Positions 1 through 6,690 of a stretch of 33,476 nucleotides of DNA are shown here, one piece after another. Where the stretch lies: positions 1 through 33,476 of the forward strand of contig JAETOJ010000027.1 in the NCBI GenBank assembly GCA_021768085.1, read 5' to 3'. The translations under genes were made by a program, and so were the position numbers. The notes under the pieces were generated by a model. That model worked only from the letters and a program-made list of their open reading frames with translations, searched no databases and was not told where the DNA came from. Source of the stretch: Bacillota bacterium. Its GTDB lineage: Bacteria; Bacillota; Clostridia; Oscillospirales; Oscillospiraceae. Position 1 is the stretch's first letter, and the number at the start of each line of letters is the position of its first letter.

Positions 1-63
1 CCTTTCCGGGCACTTTTTCTGCCCTATGGGGAGTCTATCTTTTTTCCCTCCTCTCCGCCACAT
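1..63 (-). CDS. Possible start of a small prophage protein, cut by the left edge
   Basis: From an ATG at 63 the minus strand stays open for 21 codons to the window edge, giving a basic N-terminus that begins MWRRGGKKDR. The nearest purine-rich element (GAGGAAAAA) lies rather far upstream, so the start is uncertain. It would follow the 100-540 gene in the same leftward array. No family can be assigned from so short a piece, and the frame may be chance. Confidence 0.22.
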   Translation of the reverse strand, partial: MWRRGGKKDRLPIGQKKCPER

Positions 64-99
64 AATTACATTTTTTCCTCGGCGTTTTCTTACATTTTA

Positions 100-540
100 T
101 CACTGGCGCTGACACTTGTTCCCGTCCTTGTCCACCCGCTCGAACAGCCGCAGGTAGTCGGCTATGTCCTCCAGCGGTGCCAGATACTTGTCCTGGATGA
201 ACGTCATGCCGTCCATGGTACTAAGCGGCTTCACAATGCGCCCGTCATACTCCACCGTGGGCCACTCGTCGTTAAGCGACCGCTCGCCCTGCTCCCAGTC
301 CTCCAGGCTGTAGACCTCCGACACCGGCTGGCGCTTCGTCCGGCACTTCTTCCGCTTTTTCTCCGGGATGTCAAACATTGCGCACACGTTGTTCTCGTCC
401 AGGATGGGCAGGCCGGACAGCAGGTAGATGGAATACCCGTCCCCCAGCCACTGGCGGACCTCTCCGCCCTCCCGGTTTTCGTCGAACAGGAAGAACGCCT
501 TGTTTGCGCTGCACAGCGCCGCAACCTTTTTCAGCTTCAT
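100..540 (-). CDS. Hypothetical prophage protein (146 aa)
   Basis: The protein begins MKLKKVAALC and is mildly acidic, with no membrane segment. I chose the ATG at 540 because it overlaps the stop of the upstream gene as ATGA and has GGAAGGGG just before it; the open frame runs further upstream only inside the neighbouring gene. Residues around WLGDGYSIYLLSGLPILDE resemble small proteins that recur in early regions of Clostridia prophages, but I do not recognise a named family. The overlapping start suggests translational coupling with the gene at 537-1019. Function unknown. Confidence 0.7.
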   Translation of the reverse strand: MKLKKVAALCSANKAFFLFDENREGGEVRQWLGDGYSIYLLSGLPILDENNVCAMFDIPEKKRKKCRTKRQPVSEVYSLEDWEQGERSLNDEWPTVEYDGRIVKPLSTMDGMTFIQDKYLAPLEDIADYLRLFERVDKDGNKCQRQ

Positions 541-1019
541 GCCTTGCCCCTTCCTTTCCGCCGCCGCTCCCGCTTTTCTTTGAGCTGCCTCCACCTGGGC
601 TTCGTGGCGGGCGGCTTCTGCTCCGGCTCCGTGACCTCCTGCACAACCTCCAGCTCTTCCACGTCCTCCGCCGGGAACTCAAAGGCCATTCTCGCGTTGT
701 ATTTCCCGTTCAGCCAGTCCGCAAGGAATTTCTCGCGCTCGCCCTTATACAGCGGCTTCGGGTGGGTCTGCTCCGCCTCGAACACGCCGTCCATGATTTT
801 CCCGTTGGCCTTGGGCCACGCGGCGACGTAGTAGGTGGGCGCGCCGCCGTCCTCCTTCCGGTACAGGTTGATTTCCTGCCCGTCGAACAGGTCAAAGGCC
901 CGCTGCAAGCTCTCGAAATTCCGGTAGGTGAGGCCCTGGCCGGTGTACCGCTCCCGAATCTCGTCCACGGTTTTCCCGCCCGTATGCAGGCGGCACTTTA
1001 CTTCCGTCAGCTTATACAT
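537..1019 (-). CDS. Hypothetical prophage protein with a basic tail (160 aa)
   Basis: The frame starts MYKLTEVKCR and ends in a strongly basic tail (KEKRERRRKGRGKA), which may contact nucleic acid. It is preceded by GGAGG at good spacing and overlaps the stop of the membrane-protein gene upstream by 8 nt, typical of the compact leftward operon. The middle contains an acidic stretch (EDVEELEVVQEV). I see no catalytic motif and recognise no family; the call rests on coding-like composition, a good ribosome-binding site and tight packing with its neighbours. Confidence 0.7.
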   Translation of the reverse strand: MYKLTEVKCRLHTGGKTVDEIRERYTGQGLTYRNFESLQRAFDLFDGQEINLYRKEDGGAPTYYVAAWPKANGKIMDGVFEAEQTHPKPLYKGEREKFLADWLNGKYNARMAFEFPAEDVEELEVVQEVTEPEQKPPATKPRWRQLKEKRERRRKGRGKA

Positions 1020-1269
1020 TGCCCTGGTCCTCCTGTTCCGGCTCGCCGTCCGGCGCGCAGGTCACAGCGATAAAGGCGTGCTGCACGTCGTCCGCCGAGG
1101 CGTTTTCCACGTCCAGCTTCCACCGCTGGCCGACGCGATAGCCCGTAACCTTCCGCTTACGCTTGCAGGCTTTCACCAGCTCGATTATCCCGCCGCCGAC
1201 CATCGACAGCAGAATAGCAAACCCCAGCCATACCCAAAAGCTCGAAAAGATAAACCGCCAAAATTCCAT
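1012..1269 (-). CDS. Small single-pass membrane protein of the prophage module (85 aa)
   Basis: The chosen ATG at 1269 has an ideal GGAGG eight bases upstream; the upstream ATG at 1329 in the same frame lacks one. The N-terminus is hydrophobic (WRFIFSSFWVWLGFAILLSM, about residues 4-23), followed by a short helix and a basic cluster KACKRKRK that should face the cytoplasm. The C-terminal half is soluble and acidic. It overlaps the next gene by 8 nt. No family recognised; a structural or regulatory membrane role is a guess. Confidence 0.6.
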   Translation of the reverse strand: MEFWRFIFSSFWVWLGFAILLSMVGGGIIELVKACKRKRKVTGYRVGQRWKLDVENASADDVQHAFIAVTCAPDGEPEQEDQGNV

Positions 1270-1333
1270 GATTTCATACCTCCAAAAGTCAATAAATGCG
1301 CTCTTCACGATATACCACAGGTAGTACACGGTG

Positions 1334-1828
1334 TCATACCTCCTGGATGTCGATATTGAAGCGCTCCTTCATCAGCTTGCGCTTCATGATGTACTCCTTC
1401 GTGCGGGTGGCGCGGCTCTTCACGTCCTCCACCACATAGCGGACCCATCCGCCCGGCGGGTCGTCATACCTCCAGTACGCAAAATCCGCCCTGTACCGGA
1501 TGGCCCGCACCCGTCGGCCCTCGCCGTCGGTGTAGGCTTCCTGCAAGGTGAAGTCCACCTGCATACGCAGCTCCCGGATTTCCCCGGCCCGCTCCAGCGC
1601 GGCCAGCTCGTCGTATCGTCGCGCCTCCTTCTGGCTGTCAAACCGCAGGACGGCCCCGGCGGGCGTCACCCGCTCGGTGGGCTTGTTGTGATACTTGGCG
1701 GGCTTCTCCGGCTCCGCATCGGCAGGGGAGGGGAGAGGCGGACGCTTCTTCCGCCGCTCCTGCTCCGCCCACTTCCGCAAAGCCTGTGCCTGATAGGCAG
1801 GCGGCAGGTCCTTCACGTCGATAGACAC
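1334..1828 (-). CDS. DUF1064 family phage protein, nuclease-like
   Basis: Residues from about 45 to the end match what I know of the DUF1064 family: YHNKPTERV, a FDSQKEARRYDEL segment, then ADFAYWR and VVEDVKSRATRT followed by a basic helix. The spacing of acidic and lysine residues (E-D-V-K-S-R) resembles the PD-(D/E)XK nuclease core, and the family is usually linked to phage DNA recombination or replication. The N-terminal 40 residues are a basic, proline-rich extension. The start is a GTG with GGGAGGG upstream, just after the stop of the preceding gene. The family call is good; enzymatic activity is inference. Confidence 0.82.
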   Translation of the reverse strand: MSIDVKDLPPAYQAQALRKWAEQERRKKRPPLPSPADAEPEKPAKYHNKPTERVTPAGAVLRFDSQKEARRYDELAALERAGEIRELRMQVDFTLQEAYTDGEGRRVRAIRYRADFAYWRYDDPPGGWVRYVVEDVKSRATRTKEYIMKRKLMKERFNIDIQEV

Positions 1829-1830
1829 AT

Positions 1831-2187
1831 TCAGCCCTCCCAGCTCGGAAAGCGCTCGCGTAAATCGTTCGCGTTCACCGCATAAAGCACGGCCCTGACC
1901 TTCACTTCCTGCTCGAACATATCATCCTGTCTCTGCCACAGGATAAACCCCGATTCCTGGAGCTTCTGCACAAGAATCTGCGTCAGTTGGTCCTTGCAGC
2001 ATCGTTCAAGGTCACGCTCTCGGCCCGGCATCGGCACAACTCTTGTTACGGCCTGGAGCATCTGCGGCTTCATTTCCATCACTGGAATTACTTCCATCCG
2101 CCTATGCACAACAGGCGTGAACTGCTCCGTATACCCGCCCAGTTTCTTAATCATCCACCGGCGCAGGCGGTCAAGAATCTTCCTCAC
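1831..2187 (-). CDS. Hypothetical prophage protein (118 aa), GTG start
   Basis: The frame is open far upstream, but the upstream part duplicates the coding region of the 64-aa gene in another frame. The most economical start is the GTG at 2187, which overlaps the stop of that gene as GTGA. The protein then begins with a basic helix (RKILDRLRRWMIKK) and ends with an acidic stretch leading to RERFPSWEG. I do not recognise the family. A start further upstream is possible but would require an unusually long overlap. Confidence 0.6.
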   Translation of the reverse strand: MRKILDRLRRWMIKKLGGYTEQFTPVVHRRMEVIPVMEMKPQMLQAVTRVVPMPGRERDLERCCKDQLTQILVQKLQESGFILWQRQDDMFEQEVKVRAVLYAVNANDLRERFPSWEG

Positions 2188-2378
2188 TTCCCGCTCCGCC
2201 TCGCTTTCCGCCGCTTCGACGCGCAGTAGTCCCGGATAATCTCGGTCCGCTCCCACTCGGTCGTGGAGGCTACCAGTTGGCCGTAGCTGACTCCCCGTTT
2301 CTTGGCCTCCGCCGCCAGCGCGCCCAGCGCCTCGCTCTCCGTGGCGCATCCGCCGCCCGGCAATTCAACCCTGCTCAT
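2184..2378 (-). CDS. Small hypothetical prophage protein (64 aa)
   Basis: A short frame beginning MSRVELPGGG with GGGAG upstream. The segment AKKRGVSYGQLVAST followed by TEIIRDYCASKRRK looks like a small helix-turn-helix of the kind found in phage proteins that promote module switching, but this is only a resemblance. Its stop overlaps the GTG of the following gene, implying coupled translation. No named family. Confidence 0.6.
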   Translation of the reverse strand: MSRVELPGGGCATESEALGALAAEAKKRGVSYGQLVASTTEWERTEIIRDYCASKRRKARRSGK

Positions 2379-2394
2379 GTGTTACACTCCCTTC

Positions 2395-2562
2395 TCACAG
2401 CGCCTGCATTTTCACCATCTGCCAGGCAAAATCTTTTGTGGCGTCCTCGATTTCCTTCTCCGTGCTGCCCTTGTTTTCCAGCACTTCCGCCAGCCTGTCC
2501 GCAGAATCCGCAGAATCCCGCAGGGCCTTTGCCATTTTCCGAATATCTTCCAGGCTATCCAT
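2395..2562 (-). CDS. Short coiled-coil-like prophage protein (55 aa)
   Basis: The start chosen is MDSLEDIRKM at 2562, preceded by AAGGGAGG; the longer open frame upstream overlaps the rep-like gene. The sequence is almost entirely helical in character with heptad-like leucines and alternating charge (LEDIRKMAKALRDSADSADRL, split here at residue 5), consistent with a short coiled coil or dimeric helix pair. It overlaps the end of the rep-like gene by 8 nt. No family known to me. Confidence 0.6.
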   Translation of the reverse strand: MDSLEDIRKMAKALRDSADSADRLAEVLENKGSTEKEIEDATKDFAWQMVKMQAL

Positions 2563-3364
2563 TTTTCGTTTTCCTCCCTTCCCGCTTTTTCCTCCGCCCC
2601 TTCTGCGGCTTGATGAATTTCCCATCCTTCCGGTACAGGCGGATAGAAAGATAGGTCCCGCCGTTCACGTCGTTGTGAAACGCCTCCGCCGGTCCTGACG
2701 CCAGGTAGCCCGGATACAGCTTTTCAAACCGCGTGCTGTCCTGCCTGTGTTCGGCCAGGTCCTTTGCTTTCGCCCCGGATATGCGCTCGTCCCTTGTCCT
2801 CGGCTCCGGGTCCACCAGGTTTTTAGAGGCGGTCCACGCCTTGCCCCCGACCGGGGACTTCACGATGTAATTCGCCAGCCCGGCCAGCCCGTTTTCGTCG
2901 AATTGCAGGCGGCGGGAGTTGGCCCGCCCGCTCTCCCACAATTCCTCCAGGGTGTCCCGGTCTATCCCTCCGTTGACGGTGATGTGGTGGTGATAGCGCC
3001 CGCCCCGCTTGCCCCGCTCGGTGACGGCTATGTATTTCAGCGGCGGCAGTCCCATCTTTTTCCGCAGGCGCTGGACCCGCCGGATGTAGTTGCGCAGGTT
3101 TCGGGCCGCTTCCTCGTCGCTCCCCGGCTGCTCCCCCCGGTAGGTCAGGTGGATTTCCAGGTCCTCCGGCGTGAAATTCGCGTGTAAGAGGCGCGTCAGC
3201 TTCTCTTCCCGGTGCCGCTGGTTGAGCTTCTTTTGGGCCTCCGTGGAGGGCTTTCTTTTGGCCCGCTTCCCGCCGCTTTTCCTCCCCGCCTCAAAGACGG
3301 GATAGATAAACACGTCCAGGTATTCCCCGCAGACGTACTTCTTTTCCCGGTACACCGTCCGCAT
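2555..3364 (-). CDS. HUH-type rolling-circle replication initiator-like protein
   Basis: The 269-aa protein carries the expected order of HUH endonuclease motifs: a hydrophobic first motif (IHLTYRG, residues 71-77), the metal-binding HUH histidines in RYHHHITVNGG (125-127), and a catalytic tyrosine in ANYIVK (Tyr166 with Lys169). This matches the single-tyrosine Rep family that nicks one DNA strand at an origin and stays covalently linked to it. The C-terminus is a basic tail (RRKKREGRKTKNG). A GGGGAGGTG lies upstream of the ATG. Rep-like HUH proteins occur in plasmids and as accessory genes in Clostridia prophages and integrative elements; which applies here cannot be decided. The 177-bp gap upstream, unusual in this tightly packed array, holds the predicted antisense RNA. 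Confidence 0.85.
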   Translation of the reverse strand: MRTVYREKKYVCGEYLDVFIYPVFEAGRKSGGKRAKRKPSTEAQKKLNQRHREEKLTRLLHANFTPEDLEIHLTYRGEQPGSDEEAARNLRNYIRRVQRLRKKMGLPPLKYIAVTERGKRGGRYHHHITVNGGIDRDTLEELWESGRANSRRLQFDENGLAGLANYIVKSPVGGKAWTASKNLVDPEPRTRDERISGAKAKDLAEHRQDSTRFEKLYPGYLASGPAEAFHNDVNGGTYLSIRLYRKDGKFIKPQKGRRKKREGRKTKNG

Positions 3365-3441
3365 ACCGGCAGCACCTCCCCGTGGTCGTTAAGTTACTAT
3401 CCCATACGAGGCCGAAATGCGCCCCGCGCGCATTTCCCCTC

Positions 3442-3470
3442 TTGTGTACGGCCCCGGTTTGTGGTACAAT
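3442..3470 (+). promoter_or_regulatory. Promoter for the predicted antisense RNA
   Basis: TTGTGT (3442-3447) and TACAAT (3465-3470) are separated by exactly 17 bases, and a TGG precedes the -10 box, giving an extended -10. A second possible promoter overlaps it: TTGTGG at 3459-3464 and a perfect TATAAT at 3483-3488, spacing 18. Both point rightward, against the surrounding genes, and toward the hairpin terminator at 3507-3552. No protein-coding gene on the plus strand could be served by them. Confidence 0.65.
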
Positions 3471-3475
3471 ATGTT

Positions 3476-3552
3476 GTGTCCATATAATGCACCCTCCGGG
3501 GTGTCCGCCCTGCGCAAGCTGTCGGAAGCTCGCGCAGGGCGTTATCTTTTTT
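3476..3552 (+). ncRNA. Predicted small antisense RNA upstream of the HUH rep-like gene
   Basis: Starting about six bases after the promoter -10 box, a transcript of about 75 nt would contain a small hairpin CACCC-TCCG-GGGTG (about 3490-3503) and end at a strong terminator. It is complementary to the leftward mRNA between the 62-aa gene and the rep-like gene, so it lies in the rep leader. That is the geometry of countertranscribed RNAs that set plasmid copy number, for example those of the pT181 and pMV158 groups. The sequence elements are visible; transcription and the regulatory role are inference. Confidence 0.55.
3507..3552 (+). terminator. Rho-independent terminator of the antisense RNA
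   Basis: GCCCTGCGC (3507-3515) pairs perfectly with GCGCAGGGC (3532-3540); inside, AGCT (3517-3520) pairs with AGCT (3527-3530) across a GTCGGA loop. The stem is followed by TTATCTTTTTT on the plus strand. The minus strand has no T-run after the hairpin, so it acts rightward. The T-run overlaps the last codons of the 62-aa gene on the other strand. Confidence 0.75.
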
Positions 3553-3730
3553 CCGGTCCCTCTTTCCCCGGCGGTCCAGTCCCGGCGTCCAGCCAGCACA
3601 GGTGCTTGCACCGGCGCATCACGCACCCCCGCCGCCGTATGTAAACGTCATTCATCAGGCGTTCATGCAGGGCGCACCAGGCCGTGGCGTTTGCGGGCAT
3701 CTTTCGCGGCTTCGGTTTCTTCCTCGCCAT
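3542..3730 (-). CDS. Small basic prophage protein with cysteines (62 aa)
   Basis: A short basic protein starting MARKKPKPRK, with four cysteines (WCALHE, GCVMRRCKHLCW) that could bind a metal ion. The ATG follows GGCGGTG and lies just after the stop of the upstream membrane-protein gene. Its last codons overlap the T-run of the plus-strand terminator. No family recognised. It is the last gene before the rep-like gene and its antisense RNA region. Confidence 0.55.
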   Translation of the reverse strand: MARKKPKPRKMPANATAWCALHERLMNDVYIRRRGCVMRRCKHLCWLDAGTGPPGKEGPEKR

Positions 3731-3731
3731 G

Positions 3732-4013
3732 TCACCGCCGGTCCTTCATGTCCCGCACGATGTCCTGGATGGTCGCCGCCCCGCAGTAGTACAGCACGGG
3801 CAGCAGGAGGGCCAGCGCCTCGCCGCCGATGGCGTGATACCCCCGCTCCCGCAGGGCGTAGACCGCGCCCAGCTTATACAGCAGCACCCCTGCCACCGTC
3901 AGTGCCGCATACCACGCCACGGTCCAACCGTTCAGCCGCGCAAGCCACGTTCGCAGGCTCACCCGCCGACGCTTCGGGGCTTGTCCCACTTTGATGTACT
4001 TTACCTTTTCCAT
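3732..4013 (-). CDS. Two-helix membrane protein of the prophage module (93 aa)
   Basis: The start at 4013 (MEKVKYIKVG) has GAAGGTG upstream and sits after the stop of the gene at 4018-4272; the longer frame upstream is an overlap with that gene. A basic N-terminal region (PKRRRVSLRTWLARL) precedes two hydrophobic segments, WYAALTVAGVLLYKLGAVYA and EALALLLPVLYYCGAA. This suggests a small membrane protein with both ends in the cytoplasm. Family and role unknown. Confidence 0.65.
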   Translation of the reverse strand: MEKVKYIKVGQAPKRRRVSLRTWLARLNGWTVAWYAALTVAGVLLYKLGAVYALRERGYHAIGGEALALLLPVLYYCGAATIQDIVRDMKDRR

Positions 4014-4017
4014 GATT

Positions 4018-4272
4018 TCACCTTCCCTTCCGCCACGGGCAGGTCCGCCAATGCGGCACGAATCCCAGCGGCGTGTTGATTTTGTCCTCCCTGGTCTGCA
4101 CTTCCTCCGGCCTCGCCGGACGCCCGGTAAGCATCCCCTCTTCTTCGTCGTAGAAATGCTCGCCTCCGTCGCCCTCAATGACAAATACCGGCTCCGGGTC
4201 CACCGGGATATACCGCCCTTCCGCCGTCTGCATCCAGTCGATTTCCCGGCCACAGTCTTTGCAGTAGCTCAC
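4018..4272 (-). CDS. Small putative zinc-binding prophage protein (84 aa)
   Basis: The protein opens with SYCKDCGREIDWMQTAEGR and ends near GFVPHWRTCPWRKGR. The CxxC pair at residues 4-7 with the C-terminal His and Cys suggests one zinc site. The middle is very acidic (EGDGGEHFYDEEEG). It starts with GTG at 4272, with AAGGTGG upstream, just after the stop of the methyltransferase remnant. Similar short CxxC proteins accompany methyltransferases in Clostridia prophages. Its function is not known. Confidence 0.65.
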   Translation of the reverse strand: MSYCKDCGREIDWMQTAEGRYIPVDPEPVFVIEGDGGEHFYDEEEGMLTGRPARPEEVQTREDKINTPLGFVPHWRTCPWRKGR

Positions 4273-4275
4273 CGC

Positions 4276-5746
4276 TTACCACCTTCTCTTTCCGTCAAAC
4301 CGCGCCTTTGTCACGGCAATGGGAAATTCTTCTATTTCGCTGGCCCACAGGCATGACCCCGGCCCGTTCATCCGCTCCCATATCAGCGGGAACCCGCCGA
4401 TACCGTCAAAGAGGCTCGCCATTGTGGCGTCCCGCTCGTAGCAGGCGCACAGCCGTTTCAGCACCCACGCCCAGGGCGGGATGGCAATGGAATTTCCCAG
4501 GGCTTTATACCGGGCGCTGTCGCTGCTCTCCTTGTGGAGCTTTCCGGTTCCGTCCGTCCACGGCCCTATATCTGTCCATCCGTCCGGGTAGCCCTGGAGA
4601 CGTTCGCACTCCAGCGGCGTCAGTCTGCGCACGACAGATTCCGCGAACACCGTTTGACTCTCCGCGCCACCGGATTTTCCTTTGCTGTAGAGTGTCTGGC
4701 TTGTTCCATCCGCACCAGCTATCCGGCGTGATTGTATGTCCCATGGCGTCAGGCATCCGGCGTTTGCTACAATCGGCTGTTCATGGTTGCAGTTCAGTGT
4801 AGGGCAAGCATCCTGCGTTATTTCCGCTCCCGCTTGTCCTGTCGCCATCACAATAGCCGGAGGATGTGCGCCAGCGGCCAGCGGGTGGCATGGGTCCCCA
4901 TTTTTTGGCCTACTCCAATTTTTTGGAGACGTGATTTGTGTTGTGTCAAACGGTATCGGTTCAGATTTCCCGTCCCCGCTCCCTCTTGCGTCATACACCG
5001 CTGGTTGCACAATGCACACGCCGCCCTGCTGGGATGTTGGCGCTCCGCCGTTGCAGTCCAGTGTGTTTGATTTTTCCACTGGGATAATCCCGGCTTTCGG
5101 GTTGTTTGACAGCATTGCGGCGCTGTAGTATGCCCCTATCCTGTATGCGCTTGCCTGACCAGCGCCGCTTCCAGCTCCGGCGGCATTTTCTTCCCCCTCC
5201 GGTCTGCCCGGCGCAGTATCCCCGCACACGCTTTCGCGGACAAAGAGTATTTCGGGTGCGGCGTGTCCTCCAAAATCTGCGACAAGCGCGATTCTACGGC
5301 GACGCTGGGGAACTCCCCAAAACTGTGCGTCGAGAACTCGGTAGGCGACGGACCATCCATCCCCGTACCAGCAGTCAGCCAGCGGCCACTTTCCCTTTGC
5401 AGGCAATGGAACGTCGGGCGCATCCGGCTCCGCGATTCTGATTGTTTCTTCGAGGACGGCCCGGAAGTCGCCTCCTTTGTTTGAGCTAAAGGCTCCGACG
5501 ACGTTCTCCCACACCATGAATCGGGGCCGAATAAACTTTCCTGTACGGCCTCTTCGTACATCTGCTTCCCTCATTTCCTTTATGATTCTGATTTGCTCCA
5601 TAAACAGGCCGCTCCGCTCCCCGGCGAGGCCAGCCCGCTTTCCAGCCACAGATAGGTCCTGACTAACAAGGTGAACCACCAATGACCACATCCACAGCGG
5701 GCAGCTCGTACCCGTTCAGCTTCGTAATGTCGCCCAAATGCTCCAC
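4276..5746 (-). pseudogene. Circularly permuted cytosine-5 DNA methyltransferase, frameshifted beside the catalytic Cys
   Basis: The frame starts with GTG at 5746 after AGGAGGTGG and encodes DITKLNGYELP then VDVVIGGSPC, the front half of motif IV, before a TAG at 5665-5663. The next frame resumes at once with QDLSVAGKRAGLAG, the back half of motif IV. Four extra bases (TAGT, 5665-5662) therefore separate SPC from QDLS. Further on come motif VI (WENVVGAF), motif VIII (WGVPQRRRRIAL), a long target-recognition region, motif IX (RRLTPLECERLQGYPDGW) and motif X (ALGNSIAIPPW). The AdoMet motif I (MASLFDGIGGFPLIW) comes last. The protein is thus circularly permuted, as in M.BssHII and some Clostridia phage enzymes. 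As read, full-length enzyme needs a +1 shift adding one Ser; otherwise the gene is dead. Confidence 0.82.
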
Positions 5747-5971
5747 CTATACCACCTCCTTTTCCCTCTTCATCTTCGGACACCACGCCGGTACATACGG
5801 CAAAAAATATACTGTTCCGATGTGGTATCCCTGGCACGGCCCCGGCGCACCGCATCTGTAGGCCGTTACTTCCTCTCGGTAGGACCCCTTCACCGGCCAC
5901 GGCTCCGTCCTGACATACTCGCACCCCTCGCAGGTCCGGGAGAAGTCAGCCAGAATTTCCCTTGCACTCAT
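5747..5971 (-). CDS. Cysteine-rich small prophage protein (74 aa)
   Basis: Starting at MSAREILADF (5971), the ATG overlaps the stop of the radical SAM gene as ATGA; the longer frame upstream lies inside that gene. Five cysteines (CEGCEY, RCGAPGPC, WCPKM) suggest a zinc or iron-sulfur site. The protein ends right before the GTG of the methyltransferase, separated by no bases. The arrangement suggests coupled translation with both neighbours. No named family recognised. Confidence 0.6.
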   Translation of the reverse strand: MSAREILADFSRTCEGCEYVRTEPWPVKGSYREEVTAYRCGAPGPCQGYHIGTVYFLPYVPAWCPKMKREKEVV

Positions 5972-6678
5972 GGCTTGTCCATTTCCGCCCGCAGGCTGTC
6001 TTTGATGTAGTAGTCCAGGCCCATTTCCCGGCACGTTGCCTCGGCCTCCCGGCCAAACTTCGCCCAGTTGATTTCCGACGGGTGGTAGTTCAGCTTCCCG
6101 ATTTTCACCTTGTCGATGAAATAGGCACAGTATTTGACGCAGTTCAGCACCGCCGCCGGGTCAAGGACCGGCTCGAACGATACCCATGTGTTGATACCTT
6201 TGCACTTCGCCGTCTCCAGGTTATAGAGGCGGTCCGCCGGTCTGGCCGCGCACGGCTCCGCCTTGTCTGACATAGGCCGGTCGCAGGAGATAGTCACGCC
6301 GTACCAATCGCCGCCGTCCAGCAGGTCAAAGTCCCTGCTCCCGTCTCCCTTGGTCAAAATCTGGACGTGGTTCCCGTACTCCTTCAACACCTGAATGACC
6401 TCCCGTGTGGCCGTCGTGTCGTGGCCGGTGGGATACGGGTCGCAGGTGAAGCACAAGTGGACCAGCTTCCTGGTGATTTTCTCCCGCTCCAACTGCCTCC
6501 GCAGTTCTGTCACGATGTCCTTGCGCGGCTCCACGCAGGAGTGAAACGCCTCCCGGTCCCGATGCAGGACGCCGGGCGCAAAGCAGTAATAACAGCGGTG
6601 GGTGCATCCGGTATAGATGTTCACGGCGTAGTCTCCGTACTCCGCCGCCGCGCCCTTCGGCTTATAGATAGGCTTCAT
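5968..6678 (-). CDS. Phage-encoded radical SAM protein, spore-photoproduct-lyase-like
   Basis: The protein has the radical SAM cluster motif near the N-terminus, YTGCTHRCYYCFAP (Cys25, Cys29, Cys32), which binds a [4Fe-4S] cluster and S-adenosylmethionine. Downstream LCFTCDPYP, QILTKG and WVSFEPVLDP follow the order seen in the SPL-like / DUF5131-type group of radical SAM proteins. At 236 aa it is a core barrel without added domains. AAAGGAGG lies just upstream of the ATG. Such genes occur in prophages, where the substrate is generally unknown; a nucleic-acid substrate is suggested by the adjacent methyltransferase but not shown. Confidence 0.82.
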   Translation of the reverse strand: MKPIYKPKGAAAEYGDYAVNIYTGCTHRCYYCFAPGVLHRDREAFHSCVEPRKDIVTELRRQLEREKITRKLVHLCFTCDPYPTGHDTTATREVIQVLKEYGNHVQILTKGDGSRDFDLLDGGDWYGVTISCDRPMSDKAEPCAARPADRLYNLETAKCKGINTWVSFEPVLDPAAVLNCVKYCAYFIDKVKIGKLNYHPSEINWAKFGREAEATCREMGLDYYIKDSLRAEMDKP

Positions 6679-6690
6679 GTCTGCCTCCTT

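Noticed and set aside
3291..3626. Minus-strand 111-aa frame covering the antisense RNA region
   Set aside because: It overlaps the rep-like gene and the 62-aa gene in other frames, has no SD and no family features; the promoter-terminator pair explains the region better.
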